DNA of 64,000 nucleotides from assembly GCA_020747015.1 (NCBI GenBank), contig JAGTJM010000019.1, positions 62,001-126,000 on the forward strand. The letters are read 5' to 3'. The stretch is from Pyrenochaeta sp. MPI-SDFR-AT-0127. Lineage: Eukaryota > Ascomycota > Dothideomycetes > Pleosporales > Cucurbitariaceae. The position numbers and the translations under genes were made by a program. Positions 25,601 through 38,279 of this stretch are shown here, in pieces (position 1 is the stretch's first letter; each line of letters opens with the position of its first letter). Under the pieces are notes generated by a model, which saw nothing but the letters and a program-made list of their open reading frames with translations, ran no database searches and was not told the origin of the DNA.

Positions 25601-28600
25601 CTCCTGGGGTGTGCTCGTCATCTGACTAGAGCGATGCTGAGGCTGTGCCGGGGTATCGGGGACATCACTAAGGTCACTATCCTCGTCTTCCTCATCGCTG
25701 TAGTCGTTCTCGTAATCCAGGCCATACGAGGAAAAGTGAGGAACGGTGAACGTCCATTCACCATTCGCTTGGTTGTACTTGATGAAGGTAGTGCCATTCA
25801 CCCGCTTCAGACGCTCCAGATGCTTGACATCCTTCTTGCCAGCCCTATTACGGGGCCAGGAGTTGCCGAGTACAATTTCAGACGGCTGGTTTAGCGCGGT
25901 GCCAAGCGGAGGCTTTGGCAGGCAAGTACATGTCTCTCCATAGACGGTGGCGTTGCGAGGGTTCAGCTGGACGATATCACCATACAACTTGTCGAGATTT
26001 ACTTCAGAGAGATCGACTGGCTTGCCATGGTGGAAGTTGATCTGGCCGATGTTGTGGCGACCGACAATGAAGTTAGGCACGCTCTTGAGCTCCTGCTTGC
26101 TCATTCTCTTCAGCTGTTCAAGGGGCGGGCTGGACCAGTAAGCACCGCCCTTTGGATCTTGTCCAGGTTGAACGTTGACGGCAGAGGATGACTTCGGTGT
26201 GAGCGCATGGTCTTCAGAAATGTGAGCCAGTTCACTTCCGTTAACTTGTTGCACAGATGGGCGAGGTGTCTCATCCCCATCATTGTCGTTGACGGCCGTA
26301 GGAGAAGCATCGCCATCATCCCGTCGAACAATGAGCGCAGTCTCACCATTTGTGGTACCGTTCAACGTCTCGCCACCAGCGAAGCTCACACGCTTTTGCG
26401 ATGGTTCGTCAAACAAGGGTATGCGAGTATTGATTGAACGGTTAACATTGAGCTTCTTCAGACTGCCATTGCCAAAACCACGACCCGTGGTGGAGAAAGC
26501 TCCTGGGGACAGGATGCTTGTCTCTGGGGTAAAGCTATTGCGCAGGTTGCTGGTAGATAGGCTCTTTCCTAGCGAGCGGGAGAGGCTACCACTGGCGAAT
26601 AAGCTGCCGCCAAAACCAGGGCTGCTCTGGCTGGACGCGCTTGCGGGGGTACCATAGGTGGAGTAAGTGAATCCATAACCACCGCCCCTTCTATTCTGCG
26701 GCGTGAGCAGACGTGTTGAAGCGGCCGGGTTGAGCTTGTGCTGGGGAAGGATGGCACTCTTCTTGTTCTTTTGGCTGCTGGACAGAGGTGTGGCGATTGG
26801 GCCAGGACTCTGAGTGGGTGTAGCGAGACCAGCGAATAAAGCGTCATTGCCGTAGGGATTGGTGGCCATGGAGGTGTTCAACAAGGAGCTGCCAGATGCA
26901 CCGAACAAGCTGTTGTTGTGCTGCTGTTGTTGTTGGTTCTGTGGTGGCTGGTTCTGGCTGGAGAACAGGGAGCCGCCCATGGCAGACTGCTGGTTGTTCT
27001 GCTGTCCGAGTCCACCAAAGAGTCCACCGCCAGTGTTGGTACTGGCGGATCCCCCGAAGAGACCTCCTGGTTTTTGCTGGTTGTTTTGACCACCGAAGAG
27101 ACTGGAGCCTGGGTTTTGCTGGGTGTTTTGGGTACCGAGATTACCGAACAAGCCTCCTCCTGATGCTCCAGTGTTCGCTGTGCTGCCACCAAAAAGACTG
27201 TTCCCTGGGGCAGCAGGTTTTTGACCAAATAGTCCACCACCAGTGTTGGCATTGGCAGTGGAGCCTCCAAACAGCCCGCCTGATTGCTGGGGTTGGCTCT
27301 GGTTAGCCTGACCAAACAAACCGCCACCTGTTGTCGTCGTCGTCGAGCTGCCGAACAAGCCACCAGGCTTCTGCTGGTTTTGTTGATTATTTTGGCCAAA
27401 ACCACCACCACCAAAGAGACCCCCAGATGCCTGAGTCTGCGGCTGTGTCTGATTGTTCTGGCCAAAACCACCGCCAGCACCGCCGAACAGACCGCCACCT
27501 GTGTTGGTTGCCGTGTTGGTCGAGCCGAAAGCAGGGGTGGCAGAAGCCTGCGTGTTCTGCTGTCCGAAAAGTCCACCGCCAGTATTCGATTGCCCGAACG
27601 TATTAGTATTGGTCGAGCCAAAGGGTGTCGTAGTGGCATTTGCAGTGGTCCCCGATCCACCGAACAGTCCACCAGTGGCAGGCTTATTCTGACCAAAGAG
27701 ACCTCCACTGCCCGAAGTCGAGGTGCCGAAGCCACCGCCGCCAGAGCCAAAACCTCCTGTCGTGTTGGTAGTGGACCCTCCACCAAATAGACCACCCGTA
27801 GTGCCACTGGTAGTGTTGGTGTTGGACCCGAAAAGACCACCAGTTGCAGGTTTGTTCTGACCAAAAAGACCGCCTCCGCTGGTGTTGTTGGTACCAAACG
27901 CAGATCCTGTGTTCTGGCCGAACCCTGATGCAGTATTGGTGGCGCCGCCGCCGAATAGGCTACCACCTGTGTTCGCAGTAGCCCCAAATCCAGTGGAGGC
28001 AGTAGCGTTGTTACTACCAAAACCTCCAAATCCAGTGCTCTGACCAAATGCGCCTGCTTGTCCATTCTGGTTGCCGTACCGCCGTCCTTGGTTGTAGTCG
28101 GCTACCCTTAGCTCCTCGAGAGAGTAATTTTGGTACGGCTGCTGAAAGGTGATAGTTTGATACTGTTGTGTTGCGTTCGTGTTGGCGCCATCCTTCTCGG
28201 TGAAGGCCTGGAATGGGGTGTTTGCAGTGCCGTTGTTTGGTGGAGGGTTGGCTCCTGCACCAAAGCCGCCTGTCGAGGCACCAAAGCCACCAGTGGAAGT
28301 ATTCGCAGCAGTCGAACCAAATCCACCACTAGTGCCGCCGCCGCCGAACAAACCTCCACCGCCCGTCGATGATGCGCCAAAGCCAGTAGTTTTGTTCTGG
28401 CCAAACATGCCGCCAGTATTGGTGCTGCCGCTGCCAAAAGCTGACGTAGTGGTGTTGGTATTCTGTGCTCCGAAGCCACCAAACGCGCTGCCAGAAGAAC
28501 TACCGCCGCCCCCAAAGAGGCCACCGCCAGTTGTCGAGCTGCCGAATGGTTTTGAGCCGAAGGTCGTGTTGTTGTTGGTATTGGCACCGAAGCCACCTGG

Positions 28601-29129
28601 AGAGAGAAAAGTTAGTATGCATGATGGAGTGGTCAAGTCGATAATCCGCGCGCAAAGTCCACGAATCGCCGTCAACGCTTGCAGGACACGGAGAAGCGGC
28701 CAATTGTAAGCTTGGGTGGTGGCAGCGAAGTCGACAAACGCAAAAAGTATTCAACAATGACGCGATTCTGACGCGCACAGCTATCGACGTACCTGCACCC
28801 CCAAATGGCGAGCCCGCGTTCGAGTTGCTATTGCCACCGAACATGGTGCTGCCTGTGGTGTTGTTGTTTGAGCCGAATATGCTGGAGCCGGTGTTCGCGT
28901 TGGAGCCGAAGCCTGAGGCGGAAGGCGAGTTAGACACGATTCGTCGGGAGTGCCATGGCGCTCGTCGTGAGGCGCATCGAGACCATCGCGCAAAAGGGGG
29001 TCGCCAGAATCAAAACAAGAGGTTGTACATACCAGAAGAATTGTTGTTGCTCGCGCCAAATCCTCCAAAGCCGCCGCTGGACTGGTTGTTGTTGGAGCCA
29101 AAGCCCCCAAAACCGCCGCCGAAGGACAT
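22652..29129 (-). CDS. NUP145: Nup145-type nucleoporin precursor (Nup98-Nup96 homologue)
   Basis: Five exons, 29129-29033, 28912-28793, 28596-24971, 24806-24579 and 24529-22652, give about 1982 residues, normal for the family. The N-terminal half is a GLFG/FG-repeat domain (permeability barrier of the nuclear pore). It is interrupted near residues 215-245 by a Gle2/Rae1-binding segment (YQTITFQQPYQNYSLEELR). The autoproteolytic domain spans about 891-1024 and ends in VPHFSSYGLDY. The family cleaves itself between F and S of HFS, here near residue 1024, releasing an FG nucleoporin and a C-terminal scaffold subunit of the Y-complex. The scaffold half is the acidic and helical part from about 1025 on. 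Introns are 120, 196, 164 and 49 nt. The fourth donor is GTTAGT at 24578, because the nearer GTAATG does not keep the frame. The stop at 22652 is the first in frame; a small extra 3' exon cannot be excluded. Confidence 0.93.
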
Positions 29130-30459
29130 TTTGACGACGCCCGGCGGGTTGCGCGTGTGAGATTTCCTAGTCGGCTAGCAATGCACAGAAATCTGTTTGC
29201 GCGGGCGCGGTTGCGTTGATCGAAAGGGTGTGCAGATGAAGGTGAGGTGGAGGTGCAGGCGTTGCTGAAGAGCTTCGCGGGAAAACGCGCCAAGGATTAG
29301 CAGCAAGCAGCGGGGGGCTTGCTGTTGGCGAGGATGAAACAAAGGAGCGAGGGAAGCTCAGAGTGAGAGCTGATTAAGTAGTGAAATGGCCGTCATGGAA
29401 AAGAAAGAGCGACGGGGAATGTGTGGCTAGCAGGACAAGCTGCGACGTGAGGTTCCGTTTAGGAGGGCACATAAACGTGCGCTAAAGGACACGCCAAAGG
29501 GGTCACGTGGCTCTTGCACAGCTCACTTTTGCGCCAGAACTGGCTGGCTACGGTGCAAACACGGCCGAGATGACAAAGCCGGACGACGATTGGCGAATGA
29601 TATGGGCACAGTGCTCTAGGCGGGTGCAATACTCAGAGTTGCCTGCATGGAGTCCGACTGCTACCTGCGGCTGCCTGATGGACTGAGGACACTCCGCCAC
29701 AATCTGGGAGCTGGAGCTACAGTCTGAAACACTCTCGCGTTGTAAAAGACCGGCCTCGCCAAAGGTTGTTGGGTTGAATACTGCCCCTACGTCCACTTTA
29801 CGTGGGAGGTGTGGCTCTGTGTAGATTATATTCATGGTTTAACTGCGCGTGACCGTCACAGATTTCTGCGCGAGAGACTCCACAATATTGCATCATTCCT
29901 TCGGCTGCTCATCATTCTGCCCCTCTAAACAGCCTCATTCTACAAAGCCATATTCATCATCTTTGTTTCTTTCCCTGATTACGTAGTTTTCAAATGTTTA
30001 TCCTGATGATCATTCATAGAGTCAACAACACTTCCTGTTTGCTAGCCCCCCCCCTAAATCCTAGCAGCGTCCCAGCCAACCCTCCGCTCTGCGTGGATAT
30101 GTACATAAATCTGTTCAAGTACTTCGCTTGATCCATAACCATCAGCCCTGCCCAATCCATCCATGTCCACCAAATCGCGCTAGTAGCGGCCGCTAAGCTT
30201 TCACGCGACCTCGTCCAAAACACTGCATATCTGGACCACATTTGTGGACAAAGGGAATTGAAACAACGAAGTAGTATTGTCGCAATTGTGGTCAAGACAA
30301 TAGTCCATTTAAGACCAGTTTTCAGTCAACCCACGCGTACCGCTTCTTGACCTACAACTCCATCACCACCCAATACCATCCACTCTAGCCCCACATCTCT
30401 ACATTAAACACCACCAAACGACTCCCCATCTACACACTCCTCACAACTGAGCACAACAC
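29130..30459. other. Divergent promoter region of NUP145 and CDC31
   Basis: No supportable gene. The minus frames at 29548-29835 and 30014-30295 lack family features. The 150 bases before the centrin start are strongly C/A-rich and G-poor (ACCACCAAACGACTCCCC and similar), a common look for fungal leaders. Confidence 0.45.
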
Positions 30460-31182
30460 ATGGCCACATCATCCAACCCTCTCGGCCCCGGTTCGCGCTA
30501 CGGTCTCGGCCGCACAAACCCCAATCCCACACAACCCTCGTTCAGCACCCCAGCGTTTGGGCCAAACGCCAAAACCGCGCAGCGCCTCGAATCCGAGCGT
30601 CTCGAGCGCGAACGCAAAGCACGGGAAGAGCGCGAGCGAATGGACGCAGCAGGGCAAAACAGTCTGGCGGAGCTGAGCGAGGAGCAGCGCGAAGAAATCG
30701 GCGAAGCATTCAATCTCTTCGATCTGGACAAGGATGGATACATCGACTACCACGAGTTAAAAGTTGCCATGAAGGCGCTGGGATTTGATCTGCCCAAGAC
30801 GGAGATACTAGCTGTCTTGCAAACACACGGCGTCCCTGCGCCCTCTGCGGCGAAACAACCTGCTGCTGGTGGCCAGGCGAGACAGGCCGCCCAGCAGGCG
30901 TACCAGGGCGCTCCGCGCCAGTTACTGAGTTTTCAGAGCTTCCAGACACTCATGGCGCAGAGGATATTGAGTCGAGATCCACAAGAGGAGATCATTAGGG
31001 CGTTTGAGCTGTTCGATGAGGGTGGGAAGGGCAAGATCACTCTGCAGGATCTAACGAGAGTGGCACGAGAGCTAGGAGAGGGCTTGTCGCATGAAGAGCT
31101 TGTAGCTATGATTGATGAATTTGACATGGACGGCGATAGTGCGATTAGTCGCGATGAGTTTATTAATATCTGTTTGGGTTAA
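30460..31182 (+). CDS. CDC31: Centrin (Cdc31), EF-hand protein of the spindle pole body
   Basis: An intronless frame of 240 residues. Centrins are four-EF-hand calcium proteins. In fungi Cdc31 acts in spindle pole body duplication and binds half-bridge Sfi1-type proteins; it also associates with nuclear pores and DNA repair complexes. EF-hand 1 near residue 88 (FDLDKDGYIDYHEL) and EF-hand 4 near residue 222 (FDMDGDSAISRDEF) have complete calcium loops. The middle loops (FDEGGKGKITLQDL and the second one) are degenerate, as is usual. The N-terminal 70 residues are a Ser/Pro then Arg/Glu-rich extension. An Ala/Gln-rich insert of about 30 residues separates EF-hands 2 and 3, longer than in yeast or algal centrin. 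The ATG at 30460 is the first in frame. The gene converges with the complex I gene, about 216 bp between stops. Confidence 0.9.
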   Translation: MATSSNPLGPGSRYGLGRTNPNPTQPSFSTPAFGPNAKTAQRLESERLERERKAREERERMDAAGQNSLAELSEEQREEIGEAFNLFDLDKDGYIDYHELKVAMKALGFDLPKTEILAVLQTHGVPAPSAAKQPAAGGQARQAAQQAYQGAPRQLLSFQSFQTLMAQRILSRDPQEEIIRAFELFDEGGKGKITLQDLTRVARELGEGLSHEELVAMIDEFDMDGDSAISRDEFINICLG

Positions 31183-31398
31183 AGTGCTTGTCCCGGCGCA
31201 TTTGGAGCAGTCGGCGTTGTGTTCTGACAGACCATAAAGGAGAATACCAGGCATACAAGTCAAATTCAATCCTCTTCATTCACGCTGAGAAAGTATTTAC
31301 AGCCCAGCTCTCAATTCTGCGCACGCCAAAGAAAGCTCAAAACAAAAGGAACATGCATTGTACAGTACCTTCATCTCTCCTTCTCTCCCGTGATCTCT

Positions 31399-33027
31399 CT
31401 ACTGACCAGGCGAAACCAACTGCCCTTGCTTGCCGGCATCGTGTGCCCAACCACCTGCCAATGCCTCTCCTCCGTTTTGGAGCCCATAATCCTTTATCCT
31501 GGCCTCCAGCTCTGGCCTAAAATGCCTGATGAGTCCCTGTAGCGGCCACGCGAAGGCCTCGCCCAACGCGCAAATAGTGTGACCCTCAACTTGCTTCGTG
31601 AGCTCCTGCAGCATGTCGATTTCACGCTCACGGGCTTGACCCTTGTAAAAGCGGTCCATGATCTGGTGCGTCCACTTTGATCCTTCACGGCAGGGTGTGC
31701 ACTGCCCGCAGGACTCGTGGTGATAGAACTTGGCGAGGCGGGTAATAGCACGGACAACGTCGGTGGACTTGTCCATGACAATCACAGCGGCAGTTCCAAA
31801 TCCAGACTGGGAGTCCTTCAGCGCATCAAAGTCCATCAATTGGTCATCGCAGACATGCTTGGGGAGAATCGGGGTCGATGAACCACCTGGGATGACGGCT
31901 TTGAGATTATCCCATCCGCCGATAACGCCACCGCAGTGCTTGTCAATGAGTTCGCGGAGAGGGATTGACATCTCTTCCTCAACAGTACAAGGGTGGTTGA
32001 CATGGCCAGAGATGGCAAAGAGCTTGGTGCCCTGGTTACGCTCACGGCCGAAGCCGGCAAACCAGCTGCCTCCTCGTCGGCAGATGGTGGGTGCAACAGC
32101 GATAGTCTCGACATTGGCAACAGTTGAAGGGCATCCGAAAAGACCTACAGCAGCCGGGAACGGGGGCTTCAAACGCGGCTTGCCGGGCTTGCCCTCCAGT
32201 GACTCGATAAGCGAAGTCTCTTCTCCGCAGACGTAGGCGCCCATTCCGCGATGGACGTAGACGTCAAAGTCGTAGCCAGATCCGCATGCATTCTTGCCAA
32301 TGAATCCGGCCTGGTACGCTTCCTGGATCGCACGCTCAAGCACGGTAGCCTCGTGATAGAATTCTCCTCGGATGTAGATGTAGGCGGCGGTTGCGTTCAT
32401 GGCGCGGCCAGCAACGAGACAGCCCTCAATGAGCTTGTGGGGGTCCTTGCGCATGATTTCGCGGTCCTTGCAGGTTCCAGGCTCGCCCTCATCGGCATTG
32501 ACGACCAAATAGCGGGGCTTGGTGTCCTTGTCCCAGTCCTTGAAGTTCATGAATGACTGCTCATGGTTAGCTAAACGCCTATTTGACCAAATTGCTAATT
32601 GTGTCGCGTACCCATTTCAGACCAGACGGGAAGCCAGCACCACCGCGGCCGCGCAGACCGGAAGCCTTAATTTCAGAGATGATCTGTATGCTGTCAGTAC
32701 CAGCTCATAGCATGCAATCTCATGTGCACACACCCAATCGTGGCCCTTTAGCAGAATCTCCTTGGTCTTGTGCCAGTCTCCGTACTTCATGGCACTCTTC
32801 AAATCTGCGCCATGGTGTCCGTACAAGTTCTGAAAGATCCTGTCCTGGTCCTTCAATCCTCCATATGTCCTCTTTGGCGGTGTATCCTGCACTGTCGCCA
32901 AGCTCCTGCTCTGTGTTCGCGATCCGGTTGTAGCGGTCGAAAGGCGTGTAGCTGCCGACACCGCGGGCAGAGCTCGGTGGGCGGCCGCACTCAGCGTTGA
33001 CGGGGCGGGTGCGTGTCGTGCGAGCAT
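31399..33027 (-). CDS. NUO51: NADH:ubiquinone oxidoreductase 51 kDa subunit (NDUFV1)
   Basis: Three exons, 33027-32734, 32683-32612 and 32556-31399, give 507 residues. This is the FMN- and NADH-binding subunit of mitochondrial complex I, the entry point for electrons. The N-terminus is Ala/Arg/Ser-rich and lacks acidic residues (MLARHAPAPSTLSAAAHRAL), as expected for a mitochondrial targeting peptide. The glycine-rich nucleotide loop LRGRGGAGFPSGLKW is built entirely from exon 2. VNADEGEPGTCKDREIM binds NADH/FMN. The 4Fe-4S ligands are in ESCGQCTPCREG and the later ICALGEAFAWP. Introns are 50 and 54 nt, both phase 0. The ATG at 33027 was preferred because it starts the targeting peptide; the frame upstream is open but leader-like. 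Confidence 0.95.
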
Positions 33028-36000
33028 CGTGAGCTGTATTGGTGTATGCTCTCTTGCAATTGATGCTCGGGGAACCGGCGGGCGGGCGTTGTCGTTGATG
33101 GAGGTGGCGGTCGTGAAGTTCGCAGCATCGCGGATCGATGACCCAAGCTTTTTGTGGCGCCTCTCATTGGCCACTACCACATCGTTGACATCAACCCGAT
33201 CTGCATGTCCAACGCTACAACACAATCATCACCAATCTCACTTACTGTCTCGAATATGGCCGTCTGTTTGCGACGCATACCCTAGAATGTCGCTTTTTGG
33301 ACGGCTTCCTGCAGAAACCGTGATTTCAGTTCGACCCGTCATCCTGCGTTATTTCAAGCAAAGTGGTTAGCTGGTTTTATGAGGCTATCATTTACGTCCG
33401 GAAGTATGAACAAGAATACTGTTATAGAGTCTTTAGGGATCCATTCGACTTCTGAAATTCAACTTCGCTTCATACTGCACCTCAAACGTTCTTGCGGCCT
33501 TGGTAAATGCATTCGCCCTTCTTTGAGGCTCCTGTAGTTACCGATATCTGCAGTCGCCCACATTTTCTTGGTTTTGGGAGGTTCTTTATCGTACTTTGTC
33601 ACTCCTCATATATAGTGGTGGATATCAAGCAGCCATTAACGCTCCTTGATGCTAGAGGCTACACAAATCAACACAGGCTATCTATATATATTGCTACAGA
33701 TTTCCTACTTCGTCTACACGAAGGACGGCGAAGTCTTCGAGATATGTATTGTCGTCTTTTAATGTGTCATGGGTCTAAAACCTAATTAAGTCATCTTTCA
33801 TAATTTTTAAAAATTTTAGCACATCTCTTAGCTAATGTATTAGTACCGGTTATCCTGCTTAACTCATCGTAAGGCTAACTTACGTTAGGCCATATTCCTA
33901 CCAATATTTCTCTAGGAAAATTATAACTTCGAGGTTAGTATATATTAGATCTCTATACTAAGTGAGATGTAACAGATTTAACGGAGTGAGATAATATTCT
34001 TTTGATTTATTCTTTACAGTATACTACTAGACAATAAAATATACTTCTTAACTTATCTCTACTATCTTTGCTAGGTAATAAGTATTATATTATATCGCCT
34101 TCTATACTATCTTAATAATATATATTAGACGAGAATCTAGGATTACATTCTTAGGCCACTTTTAACTTACAATAGAACTCTATTCTGTTATACTTTACTC
34201 TTTCTACAGCTCTTTGTATCTTTTGAGTATACTAAGATTATCTGTGACCTTTTCTTACGACACAAAGAGACTATCAACGAAGGTGCATCTACGACGTGAA
34301 TCTTGCCTAAGAACGCCGAAAATGACTTTAAGAAATATACTGAGATGATGACGACAAGGTAAGCGAGAACTAAAAGCTTAGAGTACTGTTAAGATACGAA
34401 ACTATGGACGTAGCCCGCGATTAGAGGCTGTGCGTAGTTTCCAGTGCGCTATCAGCAGCTTGACTGCGGCTCGGACAGGTAGCTATTAGAATCCATTTGT
34501 GACTCGTCGCTATTGAGCCTAGGCAAGGCCCTTCCGCCAGAAGGGCAGATCTACCGTGAAACCCTCTTCCACTTCCCAACCTAGATATCCAAAGTAAATT
34601 CCAAAGGGAAGGCTTATCGCGTGAAACCAACAAGCGGACATTCCGGCAATCAACGCCGGACTCCACGCATCTATGGAATATTTTAGGGGCCCACACAAAG
34701 GTTCCGCTGGGTACTGAATAATGGCACTACCTAGAACGGCACAAAGCTAATCTAGGCGAGCAAGCTGCACATTACGTTTCTGAATAGTGTCGCCAACAGG
34801 AAGCGATTGGTGCTCGCTTATTGATGTCGTCAATCCAAAACCCGCGCCGCAGCCATAGCCATCGACCTTGCCCACCTCCATTACACTGGCCAATGTTATT
34901 CAGAGTCCAAGCATTGATCGCTTTAGGATCTGAAAAAATGCACACTAGTCACTGGCCGCATCATGACCCAGGGTGTCATTTACCGGCGGGCAGTAATGCG
35001 CACTGAGCGCTACTTTTGCGCTCGAAGAAATTGTACATTTTTTGGCTGCAGCCTAGGAGTCCTTGACGAAAGATCTAGCTTATGCATTCCTTCTTCTCAT
35101 CATCATGAGAATTCACTAGTTCAGTTCATGTTAACAACGTAGAACAAAGGGATCAAACTTTTGCACTGCCTTTAATTTTGCGTCGAGCCATCGAACCGCC
35201 TCCTGAGATCCCCCGTCAGCATGATCAACATTTCAAAAGATCCTAGATCTCAACGGATCATATTTTAAAGAAAAGGGGAGCGGTTAACGCGTGCCATGTC
35301 AGCCTTACAGCCCCTGTAGCCAAGAAACGACAAGTCGACGCTTTCCATTCCAACACACCAACTTTCCTTCTGTCGACTGTTGCCTGGCAGCCAAGTTTCT
35401 TAAGTTCCGTACAGTCCGAAGCTTGACCTTGGCATCGTGGAAAAATCTCAAATCGGAGACCTAAGTCGATTGAGAGGCACAAGTTGATAGCCGGCAGATG
35501 ATTGAATAGATGCTCTGAACTTCACTATGGTTCACAGTTGCTTTCATGGAGAATCTATTGCATAATGAGTATCTTCCTAGCGGTGTGAACTGTCAGTGAC
35601 GGTTCAGAAAATGCTATGCAGGTCTACAAAACTGGCCGTTACCAACCAGCTAAAATGGGATCACAAAAAACTAATCTAAGTTATTGAAAATACAGGAATG
35701 TCTAGCTACAGGTTCGGGAGGCAGGGGAACGAATCCCATTGGTTGTGTTCCACAGAACGTCGTGTGGCTTGAAGGACTTGTCAGAGCTTCTTCAAGACCT
35801 GTCACTTAACGATATGGCAACCAATTTACGTAGTCTAGCTTGGAGTGTTGCGCTCGCCTAGCTCGCCTAACCATTCTCAATTTCCGATGAAAAGAAAGCT
35901 CTAGGTTGTGTCACCTATCGAGCGTAGCGCGTGGACGTCAGTGCACAATCCGGGGGCCATGATCCAGGTCCATACAGTGCAGGAGCCATGATTCAACTTT

Positions 36001-36323
36001 TGCAAGTTAGCTAGACGCAGAAATTCCGGAGAGCATCCGATGGGCTGTTAAAGTCGAGATGTCTTCATAACCTTCCAGACTTAAATCACAGTTCGTTGGC
36101 TCGCGCTTTTTGAAAAGTCGTCACTCGATTTACCAAAATCCGTTTGTTTGTCCTGCTTCAATACATTGCTCTTTGACCAACTTGGTTTTCCTCAGTACAA
36201 ACAATCTACCTGTGTTGTTGTCTTTGTCTACTGCGTCACAAGACCTGAGCGATATTCTTGGCTCATGCCCTTGCATGAAAAAATCTCGCGCGAATCCACA
36301 ATATCACGAAAATAGCTTGCAAT
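33028..36323. other. Gene-poor region with an AT-rich, RIP-like block
   Basis: No supportable gene in 3.3 kb. From about 33640 to 34260 the sequence is very AT-rich, dense in TA, TATA and TTA words, and full of stops in every frame. That is the signature expected after repeat-induced point mutation of an old transposon, though the source element is unrecognisable. From 34400 composition returns to normal, with only short unsupported frames. The last 250 bases are the promoter of the gene at 36324. Confidence 0.45.
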
Positions 36324-38279
36324 ATGGACGTTCCCCGAGCTCCAAACCTTGCAAAGCTAATCTCGTCCTGTGGAAGGTCATCATTTCGCTCTCAGGAATA
36401 CATAAAACACCTCGGATTGCCACTCACTAAGGAAAACTCCATAGGTACGGCCAGCTTTGACGATTCAACTGGCGCCGTAGAGAATCTCTACAAATACACC
36501 CAGAGAATGGTTAATGCGCTTTTCGACTCACACGACACCGTAGAAGACCTCCGCAAGGCGACAGCAACACCATCCATGGACCTTCTCCATGAAATCACAG
36601 CGGACATGCTTGGAAAATACGGACCAACTATATGGAGTTCATCGGAGCCGCACTTGACGCGTATCCGGGACGAATACCCGCGGTATTTGATCTTTGACGA
36701 CCCAGAGGACTTCAAGCTGTCAGTAAACGTACCGCTCTTCCGTAGATTGATTTTCTAACCACAGTATTGCAGAATCCGTGCCTACCTTTACTACTGGATC
36801 CTCCATCGTGCCATTCTCAAATGTGAAAGGTCAAAATATCCATCCGTAGACGCAATGAGAACCTCCAGAGCGTTTTCCACAAGAAACCCTCCCGCTTCAT
36901 CTATGCCCCGGCATACATCTTCGGAATTTGTGGGTAGTGATGTCGATTCGTCGAGCGAGTATGAAGACATGCACACCCATCGAGCCAGGCACGACCAGGA
37001 AGTCGCCACAGCGACAAGCAACATGCACCTGCGGAGTACATCCAATACAGCGTGCACTGAGTCGAGCTTTCAAATACCAGTGGCTCAGATGGTACCTATG
37101 GCTTCTAGCACATTGACTGCACAAGGAGCGTGTGATGGGACAGAGGTGGTTATCTCTTCGACGCCACCAGCCACTCTCTCAGATGAGGTGGAGATAATAG
37201 ATGGAGATATAGCGAGCAGCGATTCTCTTGCTGGGACTTATAGTACTCGGAGGATTAAAAGGCGAGACGTGTCGAGCCCGGACATATCAAAAAGAACATC
37301 ACAGAAACGAACAAAATTAGCTGTGGAACAAGATGAAAGCAGGAACACAAAGAAAATGCGAGACAACGTCAGACAGAACCTCAACATCAATATGGAGCGT
37401 GTTGATTCGCCCTCTAGACTATTGAATCTGTCGCCGCAAGGAAGCCCTCATCATGAAGTTGCTCTGTGCAATTTTCCAACGATATGCAGAACACAGGATG
37501 ATGATGATAGAGGCAATAACCTCAGGTTCGGTCCGCATATGTCGCCGTTATCTCCGGAGACCTATGCCGGTGACAGAATCGGGAAGACTGCAGTTCTCGA
37601 TCAGAACAACGATGGGGAAACCTGCCCGCAAGGCACCTCAACTTTCACTGGGTTTCCCACCACGGCGACTATACCAGGTAAAAGTCCTTCCTTGATCGTC
37701 GTCTTAAAGCTGAGTCATAAAGGTAACATGAATGGGCCTTCACAAGTGACGCCGCTAGCTGAGACAATTCAACCGCTGCCGTATGACTGCGATCACCTCA
37801 CCTTAAAATTACTTGATCTCTTGGAAGCAAGTGAAGCTGAACAACAAGACTTCACGGCGCTTGAGGAAACTGTGAAATACATCAACAAAGTGACATCAGA
37901 CGATACATTGCAGCTCAAGCAAAAGTTCGGCGACAAGTTTGGTCAATACCGGCAAATATTGGATCGATGGTTGAGATGTGCGAATGCGTTCGTCATGTTT
38001 CATCAGACCACCAAATTCAGTGGAAGCAGAACTAAATGGCCAGAATTCTTCAGCGGCTTGGAGCTGAAGGACAAAAAAGCAGCTAGGCGTGCTTTCGTAC
38101 ACACACGATCGGTGATCCATGAATGGCGCCAAGAACCCGACTTTACCATCACGAAGGTCTCAAAAGATTTGGCTCATGTACTTTTCAACATGACTGCTTG
38201 GGAGGGTATGATGGAATTGGATGAATTGAAACAACTTTGTACTCAATTCAACGACCGATTACTAGCATGGTTTGGCTGA
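36324..38279 (+). CDS. Unknown protein, paralogue 1 of a tandem pair
   Basis: Two exons, 36324-36718 and 36773-38279 (54-nt GT-AG intron, phase 2), give 633 residues. I recognise no family. The N-terminal 150 residues look folded, with segments LHEITADMLGKYGPTIW, YPRYLIFDDPEDFKL and, across the intron, IRAYLYYWILHRAI. A long Ser/Thr/Asp-rich, probably disordered middle carries basic clusters (RRIKRRD, KRTSQKRTK) that could be nuclear localisation signals. The last 160 residues look helical: LKQKFGDKFGQYRQILDRWL, HQTTKFSGS, ending FNDRLLAWFG. The gene at 39983 has the same plan, the same intron position and phase, and matching end domains, so the two are paralogues. No signal peptide or membrane segment. 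The acceptor at 36772 was chosen because it restores the paralogue's frame. Confidence 0.7.

Noticed and set aside
26878..28065. Long minus-strand frame of 395 codons inside NUP145
   Set aside because: It is a shadow of the FG-repeat exon in another frame, produced by the repetitive codon pattern.
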